From contig CM075857.1 in assembly GCA_037975125.1 (NCBI GenBank), forward strand, positions 44,033,172 through 44,097,171: a stretch of 64,000 bases of DNA, given 5' to 3'. The notes beneath the pieces were generated by a model. That model searched no databases. It saw only the letters and a list, made by a program, of their open reading frames with translations, and was not told where the DNA came from. This stretch comes from Latrodectus hesperus. Its lineage: Eukaryota; Arthropoda; Arachnida; Araneae; Theridiidae. The position numbers and the translations under genes were made by a program. Below, in pieces: positions 1 through 11,879 of this stretch (the stretch's first letter is position 1; every line of letters begins with the position of its first letter).

Positions 1-3000
1 ATTTAGAAAAATTAATAGTCTATAATAATTCTAATGGTAGAAATGTAATAAATTTTTTATGTCACATAATATCTATTAATTTAAAGAAAAAGAAATCCGA
101 AAATTAAATGTTGAGACCACCGACCGCCACTGAAAAACTTTGCGATGAGATGCCAAATAAAAATCTCCTCCGGGCCATGACAATCACATAAGAGCTGCAA
201 ATGAATCGAGCCACGCTGCTTAATATTCAACGAACTTATATTCTCTTTTGTTCAGACTACGGGTCAATGTGATTCTGATGCCATAATCTTAGGCTGACAC
301 CGATATCTTCTCAAAGTTTTCGGACTGTGCTGACTCTAAGCCCAGTCACATGACCTTATGTTTTACTTATCATTCTTTCAATGATTTCGCAACGATTGGA
401 ACATTTCCAACACATTTCGTCATGGCAGGTTGTATCTTAGATTGCAAAGCTTATCGTAAAACCATACATTTTTGAAATTACTATCACCTGTAACTGTAAC
501 TGTCTGTAAGGTTTAATTAAATTAATTATATTAAAAAAGTTATGTATGTATATATTTATATATTATTATTACTATAATTTGAAATGTAATGAAAAATATA
601 GTAACGATTTTAATTTAAGCTAATTTGCAAATGATTATAAATTAAAAACTATTAGAAAAATTTATTTGGCAACGAAATGGAAAATCGAGTAAAAAAGAAT
701 CGGAAACTATGTATATATATATATGGCCCTTTGATGAAACAACGAGCAAATAATGTTAATTATTTGTGAAGAAGATAAATTTCTTATGATGTATTTAAAA
801 TAATAAAATGATTTTTTTTTAAAGTTACTCATAAATCTTTCGCGACTCAAATATGCATTACAATATATAAAATGGGAAGTTTAAAATATTATTAATTTTT
901 ATGCATCTTATTTTTATTAAAATTTAATCTCAAATATAAACCCTATTTAAATTTTTTATTTTAAAAAATGTATTATACACTTAAGTGAGAAGTAAAAATT
1001 TGATGCAAATTCTTTGGTGGAAATTAAAATTGCATTGATAAATTTACATATTTAGCTCTGTATACAAAAGTACAATAAATTGTTTGGAAAGAAAGTATAA
1101 TTAATATCCTAATCAATCGATTGAATAAAACACCTAGAATTATTTTGATTTGTCTGTATAAATCGAAAATATTGTAAAAGTTGAATAATTTATGCTTTTT
1201 TCCCTAACAAAGTGTAATAGCAGTTGAATTTGCTTAAAACTTATAGTTGATTATTTTTCCAAAAATAGCAATTACCTCTGATAGTGTGTGTATAGATTTT
1301 AATCCTTCTCCCATTCAATAAACACCTGAGGCAAAAAAAATGCGCATGCTATTAATAATTCTCATTTCTTTTGATTGTTGTACTACTTCCCTGATTTTGC
1401 AGAATAAATTGCAAATATTCTTTATACAATTCAACATTACAATCCCATTTTTTTGTCAAGAAAAGCAATTATTTTTAAATATCCTGAATGTAATTTGCAT
1501 TTTGTGCCTGTTGTATGTTGTATTAAGCATCAAACTTTTCTGTAGTCACTATTTTGGCATACTACTGAAGACATTTAGAAAAGAATGAAAAAAAGCAATT
1601 AAACGACGTTTTGAATAATAAATTCTACAAAATAATCTAGATTGCGACGTTGATGACTTATTATTGAAGATTTAAGAATTTTAAATCTATAAAATTCTCT
1701 AAAATTTTGTTTAAAAACTTTGAATTTCTTCAAATTTTGTTTGTGTACTGCATGTGTTATTATCTGTGTTAATTTACATTATTTATTTCACAACAAAGTA
1801 AATAATTTCCTGTTTCTTCCTTTTTGGCAGAAAGAACAGCTGGTATTTTATTTACTTTTGTCGAGAGAATTATCGAAAGAAAAATGAAGTCATTCATATT
1901 CAAATATTTAAAGCAGTTTTATAGCTTTCTATTTAATCTCAAATTATTGAAGATATAGCGATTGCATATAAGATATAAAGAAAACTGTCTTTTATTGTGT
2001 ATTAAAAAGAGCTAATTAATAGTAATAAAGTGCTAACAGTAACAATATTACTAAGTACAAGTATTAATGCTAAACAAAGTGAAATATTAGTAAATAATAA
2101 AATAGAAGGTACTCTATAAAATGAGTTAATTTGAAACAATTATTTTTATGTAAACGAGACTTACATCACACAAAATACTTTTAACATGTAGCTTTAATAG
2201 TTTAGATTTTCTAAACATGCTAAGATTCGTGGTTTTTTTAAATATATTGTAAATGCTCCTATTTGAATTTATTGGAATGGTTTTTTGAAATTGCCCAATA
2301 ACTATGTATTATGCTGACTTATAAAGACACAGCATTCCTTTGAGGAATCAATTCTAAGTGATATAAGAAAAAAAAATGTCGTTAAAATTGAAAAAATGTT
2401 TGATACCTAAATGTTACCAAAATTACTTTTATACAAGACATTGGTAGTTCTAAAAAGAAAAAAACTACAATCTCTTATTTTTATCCATAATCAACCATTT
2501 CAAACATTATAAAATAAAAATTTTAATTTTTCACACTTTCTGGTAATAGGGAAATTAGGATCAACTTACAAAATAACTGAATATTACTTGTTCTGATAAG
2601 TTGACCTTATCAAGTGCATTTAACAATATTAAACTATTGATTAAAAAAGAAATATTACTGGCAACAATATTAAAGTAAATATGTCAATATTATGCAGACG
2701 AGATCCGCGACACATTTCTGTTAAAGCATTGAGACATACCGATTCCAATAATAGGAAAGCTCCTAGTTTAAATTACATGCTTGTGAAAAAATAATCGGGC
2801 AGCTCGAATAACTTATGCGGTTGTATTAACATATTTTTTAGGTTTAAGCTCTTTTTTCCATTGAATAATGATGATTATTCGAGATCAGAAAGAAAAGGTT
2901 CAATGCGGATTTCCTTTTATGTATAAATTGAATGTAGTTACGTAAAATAAACTTTTCATTAACTATTTTTAATTTATTTTCAAAGTTAAATTCAGGAAGC

Positions 3001-4340
3001 GAGACCAGTTTTAATGTAAACCACATTATAAATTTGATTTTTAACTGAAGAGAGAGAGAGATTTGTGAATATTTTTAATCGATTTTTTTCTAAATCTTGA
3101 TTCTATGAAACCTTGTTTATCCATTGTGTGTGTTATTGAATTACGCAAATGATTTTATTGTAAAGTAGATAATTTATTATATATTTTTTTGGTAAAAATA
3201 TAAATGTGTATGTTTTGTTGAACATAAAAAAGATGAAATCCTATGTACTCGAATGTTTTAAAAGAAAATATTTGCTTGGCCATTATATTGAATTTCAAAT
3301 TTATCGAAGAAATAGTATTCTAACTAAATTTATTAATCAAAAGAAATAAACCCTTAACTAAATTGTGATATTGAATACGAATAAAAGAGATTATCTAAGC
3401 AAGTTGTATTTCTCAAACAAGCTTGTTATACAAAAAGAATTATCTTAACATACAAATTGAATAACTTGGATTTTTCATAAGGATGAATAAAATCTGAAGT
3501 AAATAAGAAAACATCTGATATTTTTCTTTTTAGAGTACATATAAGTATTTTTTAGAAAAATGTATCAAAATGTAAATTATCAAATAAAATTAAAATCCAT
3601 CATGTTGTTTGCATTTAATGGTAATTGTGACGTTTTTATTTTTAGCTTGAAGAATCTGAAATAGAATAAGGATAAAATTTTCAAAAATATGAAATCTATG
3701 TTGAAATAATTATTTATAAAAACCAAATTTATGCATGTATTAAAAATACTTTATTAAAAACAATACCAGAGTAAAATAAAAATAAAAAACATTTTAAATA
3801 TATTACAAGAAAACATTGATGCTTTACGCACGACCATACTGTTAAAGCAAAGATACAGAATATCTGATTAGAAAAACATTCCCAAAGAGGCAAACATATG
3901 TTAATATAAATTAAAAAATGTATTAAAAAATAAGTCTTATGTGACTTATCTCGATAAATTAGTTATTAGATTTTGAGTATTATTTGTAAATTCTAAAAAT
4001 ATATGCTTTTAATTTTAGCATATTTTGTAAATATGAGAAAATATTAGATAGTAGGAAATACTTAACTATTTCTTTATTCGTAAAATAGCGCATCTGTATT
4101 TAAGGACTAAAATAACTTTTTTGTCAGCTATTTCAAATGATAAACCAAACTCTTAAGATATAATTTTAATTAAATCTAGAAACTGGTTATCAAATTCCTG
4201 CATCTATTATGTTTATTACGGATTAATTAATTACCAATAAATTTAACATTTTACATTTAAAGAATTTAATTAATTTTTAATAAATTAATTATATCAAATT
4301 TTCTTACTCTTGTAGCAAAAATTATTCCTTTCGATCAAAG
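1..4340. other. AT-rich stretch without a recognised gene
   Basis: No coding region is recognisable. A hydrophobic open frame at 1340-1588 (+) and one at 2844-3026 (-) have no recognisable motif and AT-driven composition, so they are probably chance. A GC-richer patch at about 100-430 has stops in all the frames I read. A short (GA)n run sits near 3049-3060. Confidence 0.6.
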
Positions 4341-4343
4341 ACT

Positions 4344-4415
4344 TCGTGGCTCAGTCAGTAAAGCATCGGATTCATGAGGCAAAGTTTGCGGATTCAAAAG
4401 CAAGTTTCCTAAAAA
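4344..4415 (+). repeat. tRNA-like remnant (tRNA pseudogene or SINE head)
   Basis: The stretch has an A-box-like block (TGGCTCAGTCAGTAAAGC, near 4351), an anticodon-arm-like segment with CATGAGG, and a decayed B-box-like block (GCGGATTCAAAAGC, near 4388) at tRNA-like spacing. The acceptor and T-stem pairing look eroded, so a working tRNA is unlikely. It may be the head of a tRNA-derived SINE, or may belong with the LTR-like module about 80 bp downstream. Confidence 0.45.
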
Positions 4416-4484
4416 TTTAATTCTGTTTTCTTTGTTAATTTAAGTTAATTATGCAAATTCATGTAAATTTCAATTTCCAATTTT

Positions 4485-4625
4485 CTGTGGCCCTTCCAAG
4501 TCTAGAAGGTTCCGAAACTGTATATAAGTAGCGACACTGATTGAGATAATAAAATCTTGATTTAATATTGAGCGCTTTCGTTTCCATTGGCTTTACTACG
4601 TTCACTTCAACTACGTGATAATATT
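4485..4625 (+). promoter_or_regulatory. HSE + TATA promoter module, probably part of an LTR
   Basis: A heat-shock-element-like array (GAAggTTCcgAAA at 4505-4517, with another TTC at 4494) is followed at once by TATATAAG (4521-4528), and an AATAAA signal lies near 4547. Promoter and poly(A) signal packed within about 60 bp is typical of an LTR (U3-R). No matching second LTR or internal retroelement region is visible. It could be a solo LTR or a chance cluster; the LTR boundaries were not resolved. Confidence 0.35.
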
Positions 4626-5740
4626 ATAAAACAAGCTATCATTTGTATTCGTAAAATTCTTTCAAAATTTTTATTTTAAGAATAATTCAATGAAATTGTG
4701 TGTACAAAATTGTATAGTAAATGTGAAATAAACAACATAACATCCTATGTGTCGATTGATTTTTTTATGTATATAATATAACGCTTTTAATGATTTGGGC
4801 TCATAAATATTTTATCATGATACGCTAAATTTTATCAATTTCGGTAATGTAGTTAGCATTAAAAACATTTACATTTTGTCAACTTATCTAAAATGAGATG
4901 GATATAAAATGTGACATATTTTAAATTATTATTGACAGTTTAATATTAAAATTGCTTTTCTGCCAATAGTTTTTTAAAATAAATAATAGATTTCTTTGTA
5001 AATAAGTAATGCATATCAAAAGTTCATGTACATTAAGTATTTAATTAAATATTTTTCTACGATGAAAATAAATTACAACCATATGTGGAGAAAAATGTAT
5101 ATATTATCAGCAGATGATGTTTTTTTACTTACATAAAACCTATAATATCTAACAGCAGACGATTTAGTTCTTCCTCCAAAAACAAATAGGTTAATTATTA
5201 GGTTTTCTTACTATTTTTTTAGAGATAATTCCTTGTGACTTGTTGTTGAGCAGATCTATCATTTTAAAAATTGAAATTGAAGATCCATATCTATGTTGAA
5301 AATAATTGAGAAAAAGTCAAGTAAAGACAGCGTCTATGAGTTACAAAAAATAGTTCATGCTACTGAGACCAAAATGTTATTTTTGTGATATATTTCGTTA
5401 TATCACATTTAAATTGATCAAAATGCATCTAAAACATCTATGCCAAAGAATTTGAGAAAACTAAGCTTATATATCAATTTTATGCCATCGTAATTATTAT
5501 AGTTTGATAATACGGAATATCCTAAAAATGTATTTATGAAAGAGTTTAATATATCGCTTCACCATTTATAAAGCCATATGGCATTTATAAAAGAATCCTC
5601 TTTTAGACATTATCTGAAATAATTGTTATTTTTTCATTTTTAAAATATCTGTATTTAACTTTTTAGTTTAGTATATAAGTAAATACATTTCCAATAAATC
5701 TATTAAAATTTGTTATTCTAGAATGTAAAGCATAAATTTA
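4626..5740. other. AT-rich stretch without a recognised gene
   Basis: Only short AT-rich sequence with frequent stops in all frames. I see no RNA gene, repeat family or coding remnant here. Confidence 0.6.
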
Positions 5741-5741
5741 A

Positions 5742-6013
5742 GTTGTTGTTGTTGTGTGCCAGCTAGACTGGCATTATGGGGTGCGCTGCTCAACTTTTCC
5801 AACTGAACCATATTTAGGTGTGGAGTCTGACTTCCTCAGTACACACATGCCATAGGTACCCGTTTATAGGCAACCATTCACAACCCATTCATACAAGGAA
5901 AGGACAAGATAGGAGAGAGAAAAAAGTACATCCATGCCCGAACTGGGATTCGAATCCAGGACCTCCCTATTCGCAGTCAGGCACGCTGATCACTAGACAA
6001 GTTGGGTGGCAAT
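5742..6013 (-). repeat. tRNA-derived SINE, family A, copy 1 (minus)
   Basis: Read on the minus strand, the element starts with a tRNA-like head at about 6013-5935. It has an A-box-like block (TCTAGTGATCAGCGTGCC) and a B-box (GGATTCGAATCCCAG). A tRNA-unrelated body of about 190 bp follows, ending in a CAACAACAAC tail (5742-5755). The body matches the copy at 56318-56545, with shared blocks such as GTTGCCTA...AACGG, TATGGCATGTGTGTACTGAG and GCAGCGCACC. Two dispersed copies with one tail type support a SINE family. The open frame on the + strand through it (5818-6039) is only the SINE read backwards. Confidence 0.85.
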
Positions 6014-6960
6014 ATAAAATGTTAAATAATACAAATTAATGACAAAAAATTATGAAATCGAAAATAACTTATTTAAATTGGTTTTTAAAAATTTTGGAAA
6101 TATACGCTGTTGAGAGATATGAAGTATTTATCAACGAATGAAAACATTTGCTATGGATGATTTTACATTTAAAATATATTCATTCGATTTTTTTACAAAA
6201 TAAGTCAAAATAATTTCAAAAATCATTACACTTGTAATAAACTAGTAACTCAAGTACAAATCATTAATTTTTTAGGAATTGTTAATTAATAGCATAATAA
6301 TTAAATATAAATTATTTCAGTCCTTTCTTAAATATTTTTCGAAATATGTGTCGTAGAAATCACTTTTACATATATGCTTTGATATCTTTAATATACGCAT
6401 TCGAATTTTACATTTTATTTATTTATATAATAAATTATTAATAATCAATAAACTAATATTAAAACATTTAATTGCTTAAATAGCTTTAAACTAAATATGG
6501 TTAGTCAATATGAGTTTCCTTTTAAAACTCTGTGGCTTTTCACTTAAGCCTAAATGTTTGGTAAAATTCTTAAAATCACTCAACATGTGTGATTCCTCAG
6601 AGTAGAATCCTCAAAAATAAAAACTTGTCAATAAAGAGTTTAATATAATAAATAGTTTTGCATTAAATTAAAATTGTAAAATAAAAAAATCAATTTTCAG
6701 TCATAAAAAGTATTTTCGAATAGATTCCTTTTTAAAATTTTTGTATATATTTTAAAATTATGTTACTTATTTATATTCATACACATAGAAAAGTTTAAGA
6801 ATAGACATTGAAAGTATTTAATGTCAAAAAGTCTTTAAAATAAATATGTAGGTTTCTGATGTTTCAGAAAATCTCACGATGAATTTTTCTAGTTCTTTCT
6901 CTTATAACTTGCGTTCTTAATTATGTGAAAATTTTAAAATCATTTTTTTTCCTAAATATT
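6014..6960. other. AT-rich stretch without a recognised gene
   Basis: No gene or repeat recognised between the SINE and the polymerase remnant. Older parts of the polymerase-bearing element may extend into this stretch, but nothing aligns by eye. Confidence 0.55.
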
Positions 6961-6973
6961 AAACTTTTAGATT

Positions 6974-7660
6974 TTGGTTGGATTTGGTTACAAACCTCCT
7001 TCAAATTTCAAAGAAAATAGATTATGGATAATCTTAGAACATAAAAATAAATATGTTGCTTTATATAAAAATTTAAGATTATGTTTAAATTTAAATTTTA
7101 AAGAAAATATACCGCTTACTCAATCATCATGGTTTCTACTTATACAGACATTAATAAAAATTTAAGAACAGAAAAATAATCTCAAAAAGATTTTTGCGAA
7201 TTAATGAAAGAAAATACATTTGGAGAAAATATGGAAAGTGTCCGGTGTCATGCTAATATACTAATATGGGCATCAAAAATGCTCGCAAATGAATTGACAG
7301 CTAAGTCTAATTTTGAATATCGCACAATTTTTGCCGAAAACTTAATGACTCCTTATTTAATAAAAGAGGAAATTAAATTTTTTAAACTGATATATGTTAG
7401 TATGATTATTTTAGACAGTCACGAACTTGAATGTATTATTTTCGTTATTTCATATTAAGGACAATATGGACGTTTACGTGTTATATGGAAAATAATTTAT
7501 TTATCTACGAAATTCAAGCTCTAGATTTTCACTTAAATGTGAAAAATAAGCTTCAATTATGATAAACCTGCTCTTCCTGAAAGCATTATTTACAGCATCC
7601 CTTTTGTTAATAAAATAATTATTGGTAAAATGGATGTTTACAGAACTGAAAGTAAAACGG
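6974..7660 (+). pseudogene. broken family-B DNA polymerase (Polinton/Maverick-like) fragment
   Basis: Translations in several frames resemble the protein-primed family-B DNA polymerase type (DNA_pol_B_2) found in Polinton/Maverick elements and related large DNA elements. In 6974-7165, a block around KYVALYKNL followed by a QSSW block matches the region before the palm. In 7204-7458 the block FGENMESVR corresponds to the family's conserved FGxTMENVR-type motif. After a stop at 7456 the match continues in another frame: the block at 7479-7525 corresponds to the usual YxDTDS active-site motif but reads YMENN, so the metal-binding aspartates are gone. A third frame, from about 7555 to 7650, ends in a GKMD block. 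At least two frameshifts and several stops show it is dead. No integrase, ATPase or capsid remnant is visible nearby, so the exact element type is inference. Confidence 0.7.
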
Positions 7661-8930
7661 ATATTCGATTAAATGAAATGAAAAAGCAAACGCTTAAAAA
7701 CAAGATGATAAAAGAGAACTGTAAAATTATGTTTATTTCAAACTTGAATCATACACTGAAATGAAATTTTCTACTCAATTTTTCTGTAAATCCAAAACCA
7801 ATTTAACTACAAGAAAAAGCAACTCAACTCTAAAACCGAAATCAATTCATTAGCAGGATAAAATAAATCAATTCTATTGTAAAATCCGAAGCAAATTCAT
7901 CAGCAGATAGAACAACTCAAAGAAGCTAGGTTTTATATCCTTAAAAACGTCGATAATGCCGTAGTTTTAAGATAAAAAAAAAACTTAAAATATTTCAAAT
8001 TTCTTTATCTTGAAATTTCCTTATCTTACTTATATATATTCATGTAACCTTTTGTGGGGAGGATTCTGTATCTCTTGCGCAGAGTGAATAGAAATGATTC
8101 TTTATATCAGGTGCGGACGGGTCTTCTCTAGTATTCACCATCTCCGGGTGTTGCAGAACTCTCATTTTCACACTTCATATCATCATCGAACAGCTGTTCG
8201 CAACGCCATCTAGTTTGCATGTAGAAATCTATTTATGAGCGAATTCGAAAACCAGCTTTTTTAAAGGTTTATAAATAATATTTTTCTTACGTGTTTGCCT
8301 TCAAATATCAGGACTGATACAAGATAAATTTCAACAAAAATTATTATTTACCATAATATTTATTCAGGTGCTGTGAACGCATTGCATGTAAGAAACTTAC
8401 TATTCAAAGATGAACAACACTTAATGCATGTAGCAGTCTTTAGAAATTTTAGGGTAAAGTGAAATTTGGATAAAATCATTGAAATGCATTATATAATAAC
8501 AAATGTGAATGCAGAACAGTTAATTTCCTATTACTCATATACTTTCTAAGCATGAAAAAAAATTTCAGTCATATTTTTCTTTGCTGCCCAAAATGCATGA
8601 TGTACAAATGAAGCATTGTAGAGTAGTAAGATGAAGCATTGTTATTAAGGTTGAAAAAAATGCAAGTGTCTATCATATAAGTGAAATATAAATGTTTAAA
8701 ACAAAGTCGCTGCAAAAATTATTAGCATTTCATTTAATTAAGCAGTATGTTAGATCATTCTAAAAGTGGTGAGAGAAACGTACCATTAGTTCATCTCGAA
8801 ATCTTTACAATTGAGTTAAAATTCATTTTGAAAGACCAACAAGCATGATCGTATTGTAATACAAGGTAAAAAAGACAGCTCTTGCCGTTTTTAAAGACCC
8901 AAAAGAACATAGCCTACAGAAAGTGTGGCT
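7661..8930. other. no recognised gene; GC-richer patch at 8040-8240
   Basis: Mostly AT-rich with stops in all frames. A patch at about 8040-8240 is richer in G, C and CpG but has no clear open frame, and resembles decayed transposon or LTR sequence. I could not assign it. Confidence 0.5.
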
Positions 8931-8935
8931 CATTG

Positions 8936-9532
8936 TTAGTCCTCGAAATAATCACCATCGGCATCCAGCACCTGTTGCCAACGTATCTCCAGTTGTGGAA
9001 TTTCCTTGCGGTAAAACTCGGAGATTTTAGACGTAAAGAAGTGAGTGAGAGTTTGGCGAAGGTCTGTTTCATTGGTGACAGATTTTCCATAAAAATAATT
9101 GTCTAGGGTATGGAAGAGGTAATAACCTTATGGTACAAGGTCAGGTGAATAGATGATATTCCTGGCCACCCGCACGACATGCTTCCTTTTGTTATCGGTC
9201 AAGAATAGTACAACCTTGCGATTAATCATTTCTGGCTCCTTCTTTTGCAATGCCTGTTGCACACGTTCCAATTGCTGCGAGTTCAGGTCCGTAGTGACCA
9301 TTTGGGCAGTTGGTAGCAGCTCATAACAAACCATTTAACGATTAGTCTACCAGACACCAGCTTCATCATAGAAGGAAAAAATTAATTTTTGAAACCAATG
9401 CTTTGCCGTATATTCATTTACAGCACTATCCTCAAATTCTTGATACATTTTATGACTTGATGCAGCAGCTGATAAGCCCATTTTGATGTCGTAAAGCAAA
9501 CAACACCGAACGAGTTCCTTCGACACGTCCAT
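8936..9532 (-). pseudogene. broken, internally deleted mariner transposase (SETMAR/Himar type)
   Basis: Mariner transposases cut and paste DNA at TA sites with an N-terminal helix-turn-helix and a DD34D catalytic core. On the minus strand the frame opens with ATG at 9532. A helix-turn-helix-like region (KELVRCCLLYDIKMG, then AKHWFQK) runs to about 9380. The sequence then jumps to the end of the catalytic domain: YELLPTAQ, a NSQQLERVQQAL block, and TDNKRKH in place of the usual HDNARPH. The C-terminal part resumes in another frame (LFHTLDNYFYGKS ... EIRWQQVLDADGDYFED) and ends at a TAA at 8936-8938. Stops lie at about 9347 and 9335, and the first catalytic Asp region is missing. Inverted terminal repeats were not found. 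It is clearly inactive. Confidence 0.85.
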
Positions 9533-9869
9533 TTCTCTTCGCAACTTTACGAGTTACGATTGATGAATGTGCGCTGTAGATCTGTTTTTATAACGACTGA
9601 CATCCCTACTCTCAACTGGCCGGTGTCTCAACCACGTCATATACAAATTGCATACTTTTTCCCACTTCATTCAAGGTCAACGCCAAAAAACATCAAAAAC
9701 TTTCTTGTTTACCTTATATGTGCAACACACCTTCAACATGTTGCAAAGTCTTAATAATAGACTGTTAAGAGGACGCTGTTTGAAAAGTTTTTAGATTTCC
9801 CTAAAAAATCAAATGCTTGAATTCACTATGATCGTATGCAGTACATTATTGATTTTAAGTGCACTTATT

Positions 9870-9942
9870 AAAGACCCCAGGCTCGATTCCCGGTATGGGA
9901 AGTATGAGGTTCCATGGTTTAATGGTTGGCACTCTCATCACT
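9870..9942 (+). pseudogene. tRNA-Glu fragments in 3'-half then 5'-half order
   Basis: Positions 9875-9901 match the 3' half of a eukaryotic tRNA-Glu (T-arm GGCTCGATTCCCGG, then the acceptor end TATGGGAA). About 9 bp later, 9910-9942 match the 5' half of tRNA-Glu (TCCATGGTTTAATGGTTGGC ... CTCTCATCAC), with an A-box and the start of the anticodon arm. Neither half is completed. This order fits the abutting ends of two decayed tandem tRNA-Glu copies, or a circularly permuted scrap. A working tRNA is not predicted. Confidence 0.6.
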
Positions 9943-11875
9943 TATTGAAGACTGATATTGTTGGTTAAAAGTTTTGATGCCATGCTGTTGACAGCTTTTG
10001 AGATCAGTGTTGCTACAAGGATTTATAATGACTATAAAAACTAAACTTTCGTAAAATTAATTGTTACAAATGAAAAATCATAAAAAGTGAAAATATCTCA
10101 AATGAAATCTACTAATGCTAATTTTATGCAATAAAAGTCAGACTTTTAATAATTTTATATAATTCTTTTAACAGGGCTAAATGAAAATAAATTTTTAAAC
10201 TATAAGAATGTTATTTTTATTTATTATTTTTATTCATAGAAATAAATCTGGTGTAAACTATGGCTTTATAAACTATTTTTCTATTTTAGGAATAATATTT
10301 AAAATGATGCGTAAAATATATTACATGATTGTTATATATTAATCATAGATTTTTTGAAAGATTAACATTTACAACAACTGCTTTTTTAAGAATCTTTTTT
10401 AAACATACATCATTCTACAATTTGAAATATATTCTTATTATATTACTTCGAAAAAGGAAAATCAAATGGATTTTTTTAAACAAATTTCTGTTACTATTTT
10501 CAGAATCTTTTAATGGAGCAAGGTATTTAAAATGATGCATATATTGTAACTAAATATTACACATGCATATATTAAACATGTATATATTATATAGCAATTT
10601 AATTTCCATATAAATGCAAATGGCTTGGAAATATTTAATATTTATAGTTTATTACTATAATCAAAAGGAACTTTTTTATGAATTAATCATAAAACGAAAT
10701 TATTGTCTGAGAATATTTTTACTATTTATTTCTGTTTCTAAAATCCACCACTAATCCCTCCTACAAATTAGCTTTTTCCTGAGTAAAATGTTTTTTAGGG
10801 AGTGATTTCAGTTATTCTTACTTGACAAAGAAGTGAATAACACTTGAATCGTGATGTTTACATCATCACAATATTTCACGAAATTAACAAAAAAAGGAGA
10901 AAACTTATTTTCAAGAGTTATATAAAATGAAAAATGCAAATGACTTCTTTTATTTCGTATAAAAAAGAAATTAAATATATACTTTCATACATTTCTGTGC
11001 AATTTCATACGTCTCATTTAACATGGGAAGATATTTATTACTATATAGAGAAAAAAAAGTGATATACTGAAGAGTTTAACACACTTTCCTGCATCAGATA
11101 GTAAACTGATTCCTTTCTACTCTTAAGATTTGTTTATTGATTCGGCTGAAGAGGCACAAGAGGAAGAATGAAAATGAAATAATCTCTATATTAGTTGCAA
11201 AGTACAATCATCTTGCTTTTGAAAATGATTGGCTTTTTTTAAACCATCTCATAGAGTAATAGGTATATTGACCTGGATAAATATAAACGTTTTTTTACGA
11301 AGGTTCTTGAATTAAATAATAGGTTATCCAAGGACACAACAATTGACTTTTCCTAACATTACGCAGAGATCGTTTATTTAAATATTTTAATTTTCAGTCA
11401 GCAATAAAATTAACATATAAGATGCGAGACATACATTTTGATGGCACTTAATAATTGGTGAGTACATCTTATAAGAAAAAGATTGTTTGGTCGTTTTGTG
11501 TGAAATACAAAAAGCTTTAGATTTAACCATTTTTGGCATTTTCGTATCTTGTTTCATCTATTACAGCACTTCAAACTGATTGAAACAAGAAACAATCAAA
11601 TATATCTGTTTCGTAAATTCAAATTAATTCTATGAAAAAATATAGTTTATGAACTACAAAATAAAGTACTTCAACTGTTGAAATAATTGGCCACAAAATT
11701 TGAAATTTATGGATTGATCACAAATTTTGGTACTATTCCATTACACCTCCACAATCGACTATCAAAGCGATTGCTAAGCAGTCTCCGTCAGAAATAAATT
11801 TTGGCGTTTAAATAAGTTTTGTGTATAAATGATTATTATTATTACAAAGTTTGTAATTATCTTTTTTGTATTCGT
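9943..11875. other. AT-rich stretch without a recognised gene
   Basis: An open frame at 10329-10535 (+) is AT-driven and has no motif. Nothing else is recognised in this stretch. Confidence 0.6.
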
Positions 11876-11879
11876 CTTC

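Noticed and set aside
1340..1588. Hydrophobic 82-codon open frame on the + strand
   Set aside because: Leucine/isoleucine/phenylalanine richness follows from AT-rich DNA; no signal-peptide architecture, motif or splice support.
4344..4415. Functional tRNA gene
   Set aside because: B-box is decayed (GGATTCAAAAGC) and the acceptor and T stems do not pair convincingly.
5818..6039. 73-codon open frame on the + strand
   Set aside because: It is the complementary strand of a tRNA-derived SINE (B-box visible), repeated at 56.3-56.5 kb.
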